Below, one piece after another: positions 26,797-35,725 of a stretch of 64,000 nt of DNA. Numbering within the stretch: position 1 is the first letter of the stretch; each line of letters begins with the position of its first letter. The stretch covers positions 1 through 64,000 of the forward strand of contig NZ_CANMZW010000013.1 of the NCBI RefSeq assembly GCF_947502445.1, in the 5' to 3' direction. Under the pieces are notes generated by a model. It was given only the letters and a program-made list of their open reading frames with translations, was not told where the DNA came from and did not search any database. This DNA comes from an uncultured Brevibacillus sp. (GTDB lineage: Bacteria > Bacillota > Bacilli > Brevibacillales > Brevibacillaceae). Both the position numbers and the translations under genes were made by a program.

Positions 26797-28644
26797 TTAG
26801 GTCATAATCGAGACGCGGTATTCACGTAGCCAGTAATCCAATTGTCCGAGAAATGCAAACAGCTGCGGGGTACTCATCAATTGGCCGAAGAAAGGAATGC
26901 TGGAAGCTTGTGCATCTGATTCAGCAATTTTTTGGATCGTTTTTACATCAACCAATTGCAGTAATGGCGAGGTAGGGTCATTCAAGATATCTAGGAGCCA
27001 GGTGCGGACTGCTTCTGTGTATGCTGGGTTATGTGTCTTGGGATAAGGGCTTTTTTTGCGGTAGAGTACCTCGTCCGGCAATGTTCCTTCCATTGCCTTT
27101 CGCAATATGCCTTTTTCCCGATTTCCGTAATTTTTCATACTCCATGGGATATTCCAGACGTACTCTACCATGCGATGATCGCAAAAGGGGACCCGAGCTT
27201 CCAGACTGGCCGCCATGCTCATCCTGTCTTTGCGGTCTAACAGTGTATTCATAAACCAGGTAATATTGAGATAAAACATTTCCCGGCGACGTGCCTCCAG
27301 CGGATTTTCTCCTGGAAGCTGCGGCACCTCATTCAATGTTTCCTCATAGCGCATCGCCACATACTCTTCGGGCTTCACCCAGTCTCGAAGCTCGGGGGAT
27401 AACCAAGAGGCCCGTTCTTTGGTAGCCCTGGACCATGGAAACGTACCAGTATGCAGCAGATCCTCGCGGTGAAACCAAGGATAGCCTCCAAACACTTCAT
27501 CGGCGCATTCACCTGAGAGGACGACTGTCGTCTCCTTTTTGATTTCACGGCAAAATAAATACAGGGAAGCATCTACATCGGCCATTCCTGGTAGATCGCG
27601 GGCAATCGTAGCGATTTTCAAGGCATCGACGACTGCTTCGGTATCGAATTCGATCGTATGATGCTGGGTACCCAAAAATTCGGAGACAAGCCGTACATAG
27701 GGAGCATCTTCATTTGGCTGAAAGGCGCTCGATTTAAAGTGGCGTGCATTGTCTACATAATCGATCGAATAGCTGTGAAGTGTGCCTCGCCCCTCACGCT
27801 TGAACGTATCGGCTGCGACAGCAGTGATGATACTCGAATCAAGTCCCCCGGACAAAAGGGTAGAGACGGGAACGTCCGCTACTAGCTGACGCTGAATAGA
27901 GTCAGTTACTAATTCCTTGACGCGCATGGCGGTTTGCAGGGCATCATCAGTGTGAGGGCGGCTCTCTAGCTGCCAGTAGCGTTTTTGAAGCACGCCATCG
28001 CGGGTTACTGTCAGGAAACAACCGGGCCGAAGCTCATGGACATCGTGGAAAACGCCATGACCGGGAGTGCGCGCCGGGCTGATGCCGAATACCTCAGCAA
28101 GCCCCTCACGAGAGAGGACTGGCTTTACATCAGGATGGGCAAGCAAAGATTTTAGCTCGGAGGCGAGCAGAAACGAACTGCCTCGCTGTGCGTAAAAGAG
28201 TGGCTTTACCCCCATCCGGTCACGTCCAACAAACAGTCTTTGCTCGCGCTCATCCCAGATGGCAAAAGCAAAAATGCCGTTTAACCTGTTCAGGCAGTCG
28301 TGACCCCACTCCAAATAGCTATGCAAGAGCACCTCTGTATCCGAATGTGATTGAAAGGTGTGGCCTGCCGCAATCAGCTCTTGGCGCAAATCCTCGGTAT
28401 TGTACAATTCACCATTGTAAATCATCGTGCAGGCATGCTCGCTTTTGTATGCCGTCATTGGCTGTAGTCCTCCACTAGGGTCGACCACGACTAGACGGCG
28501 ATGGCCGAATGCCACGCGGGAATTCAGCCAAAAGCCCTCTGCGTCCGGACCGCGTTTTGTCAGGCATTGGGTCATTTTCTGAATAACAGCTAGCTCCTGG
28601 GAAAGGTCCTTTTCCCAATCAATCCAACCGACAATTCCACACAT
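26797..28644 (-). CDS. asnB: Asparagine synthase (glutamine-hydrolysing)
   Basis: This 615-residue enzyme converts aspartate, glutamine and ATP to asparagine. ATG at 28644 gives MCGIVGW, so the catalytic N-terminal Cys is exposed after Met removal; a longer frame to 28761 would bury it. The class II glutaminase domain includes GHRRLVVVDPSGGLQPM and YNGELYN. The synthetase domain carries the PP-loop SGGLDSS (about residue 263) and GECADEVFGGYPWF. The ribosome site GGAAGGG is eight bases upstream. Bacilli often have several paralogues (AsnB, AsnH, AsnO), and this one cannot be assigned to a physiological role from sequence. Confidence 0.9.
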   Translation of the reverse strand: MCGIVGWIDWEKDLSQELAVIQKMTQCLTKRGPDAEGFWLNSRVAFGHRRLVVVDPSGGLQPMTAYKSEHACTMIYNGELYNTEDLRQELIAAGHTFQSHSDTEVLLHSYLEWGHDCLNRLNGIFAFAIWDEREQRLFVGRDRMGVKPLFYAQRGSSFLLASELKSLLAHPDVKPVLSREGLAEVFGISPARTPGHGVFHDVHELRPGCFLTVTRDGVLQKRYWQLESRPHTDDALQTAMRVKELVTDSIQRQLVADVPVSTLLSGGLDSSIITAVAADTFKREGRGTLHSYSIDYVDNARHFKSSAFQPNEDAPYVRLVSEFLGTQHHTIEFDTEAVVDALKIATIARDLPGMADVDASLYLFCREIKKETTVVLSGECADEVFGGYPWFHREDLLHTGTFPWSRATKERASWLSPELRDWVKPEEYVAMRYEETLNEVPQLPGENPLEARRREMFYLNITWFMNTLLDRKDRMSMAASLEARVPFCDHRMVEYVWNIPWSMKNYGNREKGILRKAMEGTLPDEVLYRKKSPYPKTHNPAYTEAVRTWLLDILNDPTSPLLQLVDVKTIQKIAESDAQASSIPFFGQLMSTPQLFAFLGQLDYWLREYRVSIMT

Positions 28645-28775
28645 TATGATCACCCTTCCCTGAAGCTTTTGCACACTCAGCGTATGCGAAAAGCCCAGAT
28701 GAATTGTCTGTCCAGCAGGGAAATGACAAGAAAAAGCGGAATTTATAGAAGATTTACACACATGTGGAGGGTGCG

Positions 28776-30527
28776 GTGGACAATCTCACACTTTTACTCA
28801 TAGAGAGAATGGGTATCCTTTTGACTTTGGCTTTTATTTTGACGCGAATTCCTTTATTTCGCCAGCTATTGGACCGGGAATTGCATATGGGGACCTCGAT
28901 TGCTTTTTCTCTCATGTTTGGTCTGTTCGGGATTGCGGGTACATACGCGGGAGTTGTGGTCGGGGAATCAGGCTATTTGCCGGCCTTCTGGATTTTTCAG
29001 CTGAGCACAGACGAAATTATTGCTAACTCGACGCTCGTTGGGGTTGTAATCGGTGGCTTGCTGGGTGGACCGCTGGTAGGCATGGGAGCGGGCATCATTG
29101 CAGGTTTTCACGTCTTTCAGATGGGCGGATTCGGCGCGGTGCCGATCGGGCTTTCTATTCCGATTACGGGACTTTTGGCAGGATATGTAGCTCGCTTTTT
29201 TTCACAGGAGCGCGTCATTTCACCATCGAAGGCGCTGTTTATCGGCATGTTTGCCCCGGTCATTCAAATGTCCCTGCTGTTGATCATGTCTGGACCACCT
29301 GACCTGGTTCGGACGATGGTCAATATCATTGGTGTGCCGATGGTGCTTACGAACAGCATTTCCATCGCCATTTTTACAACGATGATCCGCGTTGCCTTGC
29401 AGGAAGAGGAACGGTCGGCAGCATTGGAAGCAGAACGAGCCTTCAAGATAGCGGAAAGAATTCAGCCCCATCTGCAAATGGGACTCACTCCACAAACGGC
29501 GCAAGCAGCAGCGCTGTTGCTTCTGCGTGAGGTGAAAGCGGCAGCTGTGGCAGTTATGGACCGCAAGCAGCTACTCGCCCACGTAGGGGCTGGGGCCGAT
29601 CATCATTTGCCTGGAGCCCAGATCCAGAGTGATTTTGAGCGGCGTGCTATGTTTAGCGGAGGAATTGAGAAAGGGTATGGCAGAGAGAGTATAGGATGCG
29701 GGCACAAAAACTGTACGCTGCAAGCGGCCATTCTGCTCCCGATTCGTGAGGGAGGAAGTGTCATTGGCTTGATCAAGCTCTATTTTCGTCGTCCTCAGCA
29801 GATTGGCAAGGTAGAGGAGGCTTTGGCGAGAGGACTTAGTAATCTAATCGCCAATCAAATGACATTGGCATTGACAGAAAAAATGAAGGGACTCATGAAG
29901 GATGCCGAGCTGCGCATGCTACAAGCCCAGATTCATCCGCATTTTTTGTTTAACACACTAAATTCGATTGTGACGTTGATTCGTATTGATCCACAGCTTG
30001 CCCGTCATATGACAATTCAGCTAGGTACGTTCATGCGCCTTAATTTAAAGCTAACCTCAAGTCCGCTTGTCTCTGTCAGGCAGGAGCTGGATCATGTAAA
30101 TGCCTATCTGGAAATTGTGAGGATTCGTTTTTCAGAGCAGCTTGTGATCAACTGTCATGTCGACGAGGGGATAGAGGAGGCGATGATACCGCCAGGAACC
30201 TTGCAGCCCTTGATCGAAAACAGTATCCATCATGGCTTGCAAAACATGCCAACTGGTGGCGAAATCAATCTGGCTGTGAAGAAAACAGATTCTCAGGTTG
30301 TCTTTGATCTCCAGGACAACGGCAGAGGGATTTCACCTGAGCTGTTGCCGATTTTAGGAAGCGTCCCGATGAAAGGTGGGGATGGCAACGGTATTGGTGT
30401 GCATAACGTTAATTCTCGTTTAGTCAGCTTGATGGGGCCAGGAGCCAAGCTGGTTTTCAGCAATAAGCCAGAGGGCGGTTGTCATATTACATTTACGATA
30501 CCGATTCAAAAAGAGGAGAGTGCCTGA
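28776..30527 (+). CDS. lytS: LytS-type sensor histidine kinase
   Basis: This 583-residue membrane sensor has a 5TM-5TMR_LYT type N-terminus (about 1-190), a cytosolic GAF-like domain with SIGCGHKNC (about 210-350), then the His-kinase LAQIHPHFLFNTLNS-like motif (QAQIHPHFLFNTLNS, His near 389) and an ATPase domain with LIENSIHHGL and DNGRGI. GTG at 28776 follows GGAGGG; an upstream GTG at 28764 overlaps the site. Its stop overlaps the next gene's start (TGATG), so kinase and regulator are coupled. Family members sense pyruvate or membrane/cell-wall state; the ligand here is unknown. Confidence 0.9.
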   Translation: MDNLTLLLIERMGILLTLAFILTRIPLFRQLLDRELHMGTSIAFSLMFGLFGIAGTYAGVVVGESGYLPAFWIFQLSTDEIIANSTLVGVVIGGLLGGPLVGMGAGIIAGFHVFQMGGFGAVPIGLSIPITGLLAGYVARFFSQERVISPSKALFIGMFAPVIQMSLLLIMSGPPDLVRTMVNIIGVPMVLTNSISIAIFTTMIRVALQEEERSAALEAERAFKIAERIQPHLQMGLTPQTAQAAALLLLREVKAAAVAVMDRKQLLAHVGAGADHHLPGAQIQSDFERRAMFSGGIEKGYGRESIGCGHKNCTLQAAILLPIREGGSVIGLIKLYFRRPQQIGKVEEALARGLSNLIANQMTLALTEKMKGLMKDAELRMLQAQIHPHFLFNTLNSIVTLIRIDPQLARHMTIQLGTFMRLNLKLTSSPLVSVRQELDHVNAYLEIVRIRFSEQLVINCHVDEGIEEAMIPPGTLQPLIENSIHHGLQNMPTGGEINLAVKKTDSQVVFDLQDNGRGISPELLPILGSVPMKGGDGNGIGVHNVNSRLVSLMGPGAKLVFSNKPEGGCHITFTIPIQKEESA

Positions 30528-31255
30528 TGCCGATTCGTATCATGATCGCAGAAGATGAGCGACTAGCTCGCGAAGAACTGATCTATCTGTTGCAGCAGGA
30601 GCAGGATGTTGAGCTGCTTCCTTATGCAACGAATGGACGGGAACTCCTGTACATGGTGGATGAGCACCAGCCAGATGTCGTTTTTCTCGATATTAAAATG
30701 CCAGAGCTGGAAGGTGACCAAGCCGCAAGAATGCTCACTTCTCGCAAGCAGCAGCCACTTATTGTCTTCTGTACTGCGTACGAAGAGTTTGCGGTCAATG
30801 CATTCGGACTTGGCGCTGTCGATTATTTATTAAAGCCGACAGAGCCGCGGAGATTAGCAGAAACGTTGCAAAGAATTCGTGAGCGATTGGTCCAGCACAA
30901 GACGGAAGCCGTGCAAGCGAAGCGCTCCAAGCTATTGGTCGAAGAAAACAACAGACTCGTCGTGATCGATCCTGCCACGATTGTATATGCAGTTCGCGAA
31001 GAGCGCTTTGTCCAGATCAGCACCCAGACAGATACGTATACGACAAAAATGACGCTGACTCAGTTGGCAGACAAGCTGAATGGCTATGACTTTTTTCGCA
31101 CGCACAAAAGCTATCTGGTTAATCTTCAATATGTCAAAGAGCTTGAGCCGTGGTTTAACGGCGCATACAACCTGACAGTAAAAGGGGATGGGCGGCTGCG
31201 GATTCCCGTTTCTCGTACGAGTGCAAAGGATTTGTTAAAGCGTTTGGAGCAATAG
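30527..31255 (+). CDS. lytT: LytTR-family response regulator
   Basis: This 242-residue regulator has a receiver domain (IMIAEDERLAREEL, phospho-acceptor Asp in VVFLDIKMPE near residue 55, KPTE switch region) and a C-terminal LytTR DNA-binding domain (AVREERFVQISTQTDTYTTK ... FFRTHKSYLVNLQYV). ATG at 30527 lies after AAGAGGAG and overlaps the kinase stop. The DUF485/symporter operon lies directly downstream and is the obvious target candidate. Confidence 0.92.
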   Translation: MPIRIMIAEDERLAREELIYLLQQEQDVELLPYATNGRELLYMVDEHQPDVVFLDIKMPELEGDQAARMLTSRKQQPLIVFCTAYEEFAVNAFGLGAVDYLLKPTEPRRLAETLQRIRERLVQHKTEAVQAKRSKLLVEENNRLVVIDPATIVYAVREERFVQISTQTDTYTTKMTLTQLADKLNGYDFFRTHKSYLVNLQYVKELEPWFNGAYNLTVKGDGRLRIPVSRTSAKDLLKRLEQ

Positions 31256-31384
31256 GCCGCACCATAAGTGACTCGGGTTTATCGGGATTTGCTGCAGATT
31301 GTGATAAGGTATCTGCTTTTGACGCACGCTTATGAACATCTTGCGCGCAAAAACGCCATGGAACGATCAAATTCTCTACAATAA

Positions 31385-31398
31385 AGGAAGCGCTTACA
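31385..31398 (+). promoter_or_regulatory. CcpA (cre)-like site before the symporter operon
   Basis: AGGAAGCGCTTACA matches the catabolite-responsive element consensus TGWAANCGNTNWCA except at positions 1 and 3. It sits about 30 bases before the DUF485 start, where bound CcpA could block transcription. A TACAAT just upstream could be the -10. Confidence 0.5.
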
Positions 31399-31426
31399 AA
31401 TGATTGTTGAAGAGGAGGAGATTCCA

Positions 31427-31774
31427 ATGGGCAAGTCGGCCTCAGCGCACAAAGGCGAAGGGCAGCAAAAAACGAGCAACTACTATGCAGCGGTCATCCA
31501 GTCGGAAACATTCAAGGAGCTTTTGAGGAAAAAAAGAGCTTTCATCTTGCCGTCATCTATCTTTTTCTTCGTATTTTACTTTACTCTTCCCATCCTGACC
31601 TCTTACTTCACGGTATTGAATCAGCCCGCGTTTGGAGCGATCACCTGGGCTTGGGTCTTCGCTTTTGCCCAATTCATCATGACGTGGGGGCTTTGTATCC
31701 TCTACACCAAGCGTGCGGAACAGTTTGATCAGCTCGTTGAAAAGATCAAACAGGAGACAGGAGGCAGAGGCTAA
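31427..31774 (+). CDS. DUF485 family membrane protein (YjcH-like)
   Basis: This 115-residue protein has a soluble N-terminus and two transmembrane helices (LPSSIFFFVFYFTLPILTSY and AWVFAFAQFIMTWGLCIL), the usual DUF485 layout. DUF485 proteins such as E. coli YjcH are encoded with ActP-type acetate symporters. ATG at 31427 follows GAGGAGG. Its stop overlaps the symporter ATG by one base. Confidence 0.9.
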   Translation: MGKSASAHKGEGQQKTSNYYAAVIQSETFKELLRKKRAFILPSSIFFFVFYFTLPILTSYFTVLNQPAFGAITWAWVFAFAQFIMTWGLCILYTKRAEQFDQLVEKIKQETGGRG

Positions 31775-33300
31775 TGAATGTAACCGCATTTTTGCTCTTT
31801 CTGGGAATTGTGCTTTTGACGCTGGTGATTACGTATTACGCTTCCAAAAAAACGAATACAACCAGTGAATTCTACACGGCTGGCGGGGGATTGACGGGCT
31901 GGCAAAACGGGCTGGCGATTGCCGGGGATTATATGTCGGCAGCGTCCTTTTTAGGAATTGCAGGTATGATTGCACTAAGTGGCTTCGACGGATTTTTTTA
32001 CAGCATCGGATTTTTGGTAGCGTATTTGGTGGTTCTTTATTTAGTGGCGGAGCCGTTGCGCAACCTCGGTAAATACACGATGGCGGATATGATCGCAGCA
32101 CGTTTTGACAATAAGCAGGTACGTGGTGTTGCGGCGCTCAATTCGATTGCGATTTCCATTTTTTATATGATCGCGCAGTTAGTGGGTGCTGGTGCCCTGA
32201 TCAAATTGCTTCTGGGGATTGACTACACGACCTCAGTATTGATTGTAGGCGCACTGATGACCGTGTACGTCGTTTTTGGCGGCATGACGGCTACCTCGTG
32301 GGTGCAAATTGTCAAAGCGGTATTATTAATGATCGGTACCTTTATCATTTCTTTGATGGTTTTTGCAAAATTTGATTACAACCTGATGAATATGTTCGCC
32401 CAAATGAAAACGGCAACGCCATTAGGGGAGCAATTCTTGAATCCGGGCAACAAGTTCAAGGTAGGGCTGGATACGATCTCGCTGAATATGGCGCTTGTCC
32501 TTGGGACGGCTGGTCTGCCGCATATCCTCATCCGTTTTTTCACGGTAAAGGACGCCACAACAGCACGCAAATCAGTAGTTTATGCGACTTGGATTATCGG
32601 CTTGTTTTACGTGATGACCGTGTTCCTCGGATTTGGGGCAGCAGCGTTTGTAGGAGCGGGCAATATGGATGCAGCAGGGAATCTTGGTGCTCCACTCCTG
32701 GCTCAAGCTCTGGGCGGAAACTTCTTGTTCGCTTTTGTGTCAGCCGTCGCATTTGCTACGATTTTGGCAGTAGTGGCTGGCTTGGTGCTGACGGCTGCCT
32801 CCGCGTTTGCACATGACTTTTATGGTCATGTCATTCGTCACGGCAAGGCAACAGAGAAAGAGCAAATGAAAATGGCAAAATGGGCATCGGTAGGCGTATC
32901 GGTGATTTCGATTTTGCTCGCGCTGTTTGCACAAAGCTTGAATGTGGCATTCCTCGTTGCTCTTGCATTTGCGGTTGCAGCGAGCGCCAATTTGCCAGTA
33001 ATCCTGTTCACGATTTTCTGGAGACGATTTAATACGACAGGTGCTGTTAGCGGTATGCTGGTAGGACTGTTCAGCTCCTTGATTTTGGTTGCCTTGAGTC
33101 CGAACGTCTGGAATCCGGTTGCAGGTAAAGCGATATTGGTCGGTGAAGCGCTCTTCCCATTGCCGAATCCAGGGATCGTCTCTATCCCTCTCGGATTTTT
33201 GGCAGCGTGGATCGGAACGATGCTCTCCACCACTCGCAATGATGCCAAGTACGATGAAATTTTGGTGAAAGCGAATACAGGAATGAAAGAATCGGCGTAG
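31774..33300 (+). CDS. Sodium:solute symporter, acetate permease (ActP)-like
   Basis: This 508-residue, roughly 13-helix symporter of the SSS family has the characteristic SEFYTAGGGLTGWQNGLAIAGDYMSAASFLGIAG near the N-terminus and VVAGLVLTAASAFAHDFY in the core, both typical of the ActP/MctC monocarboxylate branch. It probably imports acetate or a related short carboxylate with Na+. Coupling with DUF485 and the upstream LytST pair supports a regulated carboxylate uptake unit. A hairpin terminator follows, before the second paralogue. Confidence 0.9.
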   Translation: MNVTAFLLFLGIVLLTLVITYYASKKTNTTSEFYTAGGGLTGWQNGLAIAGDYMSAASFLGIAGMIALSGFDGFFYSIGFLVAYLVVLYLVAEPLRNLGKYTMADMIAARFDNKQVRGVAALNSIAISIFYMIAQLVGAGALIKLLLGIDYTTSVLIVGALMTVYVVFGGMTATSWVQIVKAVLLMIGTFIISLMVFAKFDYNLMNMFAQMKTATPLGEQFLNPGNKFKVGLDTISLNMALVLGTAGLPHILIRFFTVKDATTARKSVVYATWIIGLFYVMTVFLGFGAAAFVGAGNMDAAGNLGAPLLAQALGGNFLFAFVSAVAFATILAVVAGLVLTAASAFAHDFYGHVIRHGKATEKEQMKMAKWASVGVSVISILLALFAQSLNVAFLVALAFAVAASANLPVILFTIFWRRFNTTGAVSGMLVGLFSSLILVALSPNVWNPVAGKAILVGEALFPLPNPGIVSIPLGFLAAWIGTMLSTTRNDAKYDEILVKANTGMKESA

Positions 33301-33327
33301 AACAAGTATCACAAGGTAACGCATGCC

Positions 33328-33368
33328 AATGAAGGAGGCTGGGGCGAACCCTCAGCTTCTTTTTTGTA
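33328..33368 (+). terminator. Terminator between the two symporters
   Basis: GAAGGAGGCTGGGG pairs imperfectly with CCCTCAGCTTC around CGAA, followed by T6. Confidence 0.65.
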
Positions 33369-33409
33369 CAGAGAAAGAGCTGTTTGTCTGTGAGGAGGAA
33401 GTGCTGCCT

Positions 33410-34966
33410 TTGACGACGATCATTTTTTTCCTAGCCGTCATTGTTGGAACGATGGCGATTACCTATTCTGCTGCCAAGCAAACCGGCACGACCAGAGATT
33501 TTTATGCGGCGGGCAATCGTTTGACAGGGCTGCAAAACGGGATAGCCATCGCTGGAGACTATATGAGTGCCGCTTCATTTTTAGGGATTGCCGGGACAAT
33601 CGCAGTCTACGGCTTCGACGGTTTTGTCTACGCGATCGGCTTTTTCGTATCCTACCTGATCATTTTGTTTCTTGTTGCCGAGCCGCTGCATAATTTGGGG
33701 CGCTATACATTGGCGGATGCGATCGCCGTTCGATTTGACAGCCCATGGCTGCGTGGTGTTGTGGCTTTAACTACTTTATTGATCACGATTTTTTACATGC
33801 TGGCACAGCTGGTTGGAGCTGGGGCGCTGATCTATTATTTGCTCGGTATCAAATACGATACAGCGGTGATGCTGGTCGGCAGCTTGATGACTTTTTACGT
33901 CGTGTTTGGGGGAATGGTCGCCACCTCATGGGTGCAAATCATCAAGGCCATCCTGCTGCTGACTGGTACACTCGTGCTCAGTCTTATCGTTTTTTCGCGC
34001 TTTCACTGGAATTTTTCGGAGATGTTTATGCACGTCAGCACGATTACGCCTTTGAAGGAGCAGTTTTTACAGCCTGGCAATCAGCTTAATCATCCATTGG
34101 AAACCATCTCACTCAATCTCGCATTAATTTTGGGAACAGCCGGTCTCCCCCATATTATTTCACGGCTTTTTACAGTAAAGGACGCGGTCACGACACGCTA
34201 CTCGATTTATACAGCTACGTGGGTGATCGGTGCTTTTTATTTGATGACGGTATTTTTGGGCTTTGGGGCAAGTGCTTTCGTGGGATACGAAGCTTTGAAG
34301 GGTGTTGGCTTTGGAGGAAATTTGACGGTAACACTACTGGCAGATGCCTTGGGCGGAGAATTTTTGATGGCTTACATAGCAGCGGTTGCTTTCGCCACGA
34401 TTCTCGCGGTGGTCACTGGACTGGTGCTGTCTGCCTCGTCTGCCTTTGCCCATGATGTATACAGCCATCTGATCCGCAGGGGAATGGCTTCTGAAAAGGA
34501 ACAGGTCATGATTGCCAAGTTTTCCTCAGTGGCAGTCGGTGTCATTTCGATTTGGCTGGCAATCAGTGCAGAAAAAATGAATGTCGCAAGTCTCGTTGGC
34601 CTCACTTTTGCCGTCGCGGCTTCAGCCAATTTGCCACTGATACTCTTCACGCTATATTGGCGACGTTTCACGTTACGCGGGGCGATTAGTGGCGTATTAA
34701 CAGGTCTGATCGCATCTGTAGTATTGGTGATGCTAGGTCCGACCGTGATGGACCCGCATAATGGGCCAATTCTTAGAGACCCCATTTTTCCACTGGCAAA
34801 CCCCGGTCTTGTTTCCATACCACTCGGCTTTTTGGGAGCAGTGATCGGGACACTTCTCGATCGTCCGGCACAAGGAGCAGAAGAGCATTATGAACGTGTA
34901 CTGTTCCAGGCATTGACTGGTATAAAGCCTCTCCGGAGCCAACAGGCAGAGCGGGGGCGTGCATAA
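33410..34966 (+). CDS. Second sodium:solute symporter (ActP-like paralogue)
   Basis: This protein of about 518 residues is clearly homologous along its length to the upstream symporter (GTTRDFYAAGNRLTGLQNG, IAGDYMSAASFLGIAGT, SSAFAHDVYSHL). TTG at 33410 is the probable start: it aligns exactly with the paralogue's first residue and lies ten bases after GAGGAGG; the open frame to 33323 has no homology. The pair looks like an old tandem duplication with diverged substrate or affinity. No DUF485 partner precedes this copy. Confidence 0.88.
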   Translation: MTTIIFFLAVIVGTMAITYSAAKQTGTTRDFYAAGNRLTGLQNGIAIAGDYMSAASFLGIAGTIAVYGFDGFVYAIGFFVSYLIILFLVAEPLHNLGRYTLADAIAVRFDSPWLRGVVALTTLLITIFYMLAQLVGAGALIYYLLGIKYDTAVMLVGSLMTFYVVFGGMVATSWVQIIKAILLLTGTLVLSLIVFSRFHWNFSEMFMHVSTITPLKEQFLQPGNQLNHPLETISLNLALILGTAGLPHIISRLFTVKDAVTTRYSIYTATWVIGAFYLMTVFLGFGASAFVGYEALKGVGFGGNLTVTLLADALGGEFLMAYIAAVAFATILAVVTGLVLSASSAFAHDVYSHLIRRGMASEKEQVMIAKFSSVAVGVISIWLAISAEKMNVASLVGLTFAVAASANLPLILFTLYWRRFTLRGAISGVLTGLIASVVLVMLGPTVMDPHNGPILRDPIFPLANPGLVSIPLGFLGAVIGTLLDRPAQGAEEHYERVLFQALTGIKPLRSQQAERGRA

Positions 34967-35014
34967 AGAATCATCTCCTGCTCCAACCTACGTAAGAGGA
35001 AGGAGGGGAAGCAG

Positions 35015-35326
35015 ATGAGTGTAAAAAAAGAGACGGATTCAGTAGCGAGTGAGCAGCCTGATGTGTATGAGGTGACGCGCACAGCACTCAATGATTTGAT
35101 TGCAGAGCTATGTGAGGCACTGGATGAGGAGGATACGGAATCCTATACGCGAAAAGGCTACGAAATGATCGGGCATTATTTTCGAACGCCGGTCAATACA
35201 GGTGAGTTGACCTTGATTTTTGCATCGGTATTATCCGATATTCTGCATAAGCTGGAGCTTACCCAGCAGAGCGAGGATGTATCCATGGTCCGAGATCAGT
35301 ACAGTGTGATGAAAAAGGACGAGTAA
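35015..35326 (+). CDS. Hypothetical acidic protein (103 aa)
   Basis: This soluble, acidic, helical protein (YEVTRTALNDLIAELCEALD, then EMIGHYFRTPVNTGELTLIF) has no recognised domain. ATG at 35015 follows a strong GAAGGAGGGG. It starts 48 bases after the second symporter and ends with its own terminator, so it may be the last gene of that transcript. Confidence 0.65.
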   Translation: MSVKKETDSVASEQPDVYEVTRTALNDLIAELCEALDEEDTESYTRKGYEMIGHYFRTPVNTGELTLIFASVLSDILHKLELTQQSEDVSMVRDQYSVMKKDE

Positions 35327-35330
35327 CCCG

Positions 35331-35358
35331 GCGACCCTATGGCAGGGTCGTTTTTTTG
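35331..35358 (+). terminator. Terminator after the 103-residue ORF
   Basis: CGACCCT (35332-35338) pairs with AGGGTCG (35344-35350), then T7. Confidence 0.88.
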
Positions 35359-35377
35359 TGTTCGAATGGTGCTGGGT

Positions 35378-35725
35378 ATGGAAAAAGTCGGTCTTGTATT
35401 ACAAGGCGGAGGGATGAGAGGGATTTATACCGCTGGGGTTCTGGATTATTTTATGGAGCAGAATCTGTTGTCCCGTATGTCAGCAGGAGCCTGCAACGGT
35501 GCCGCCTATTTGGCAAGACAGCATGGGCTGGGGAAAATTATGCATACCAAGTACATTCATGATCCCAGATATTTTAATCTCGCCAACGTACTCAGCAAAA
35601 AGCCGATATTCGGAATGGATTTTATTTTTGATGAGATTCCACACAAGCTACGAAACATGTTTTTCAAGTGCGAAGATGGGGAAATAACAACAGGGGAGAT
35701 AGATTCAGGAGGAAGGGCCTCATGA
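35378..35725 (+). pseudogene. Internally deleted patatin-like phospholipase
   Basis: The N-terminal glycine-rich oxyanion motif is intact (KVGLVLQGGGMRGIYTAGVLDYFME). The nucleophile elbow reads LLSRMSAGACNGAAY, where relatives have a strand leading into GVSAGACN, so the Gly of GxSxG and several residues before it are missing. IHDPRYFNLANV and FGMDFIFDEIPHKL are recognisable, then homology ends after 100 residues and the frame closes as GEIDSGGRAS. Intact relatives have about 290 residues, including a catalytic Asp absent here. The last bases overlap the next gene's ATG by four. Confidence 0.65.
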
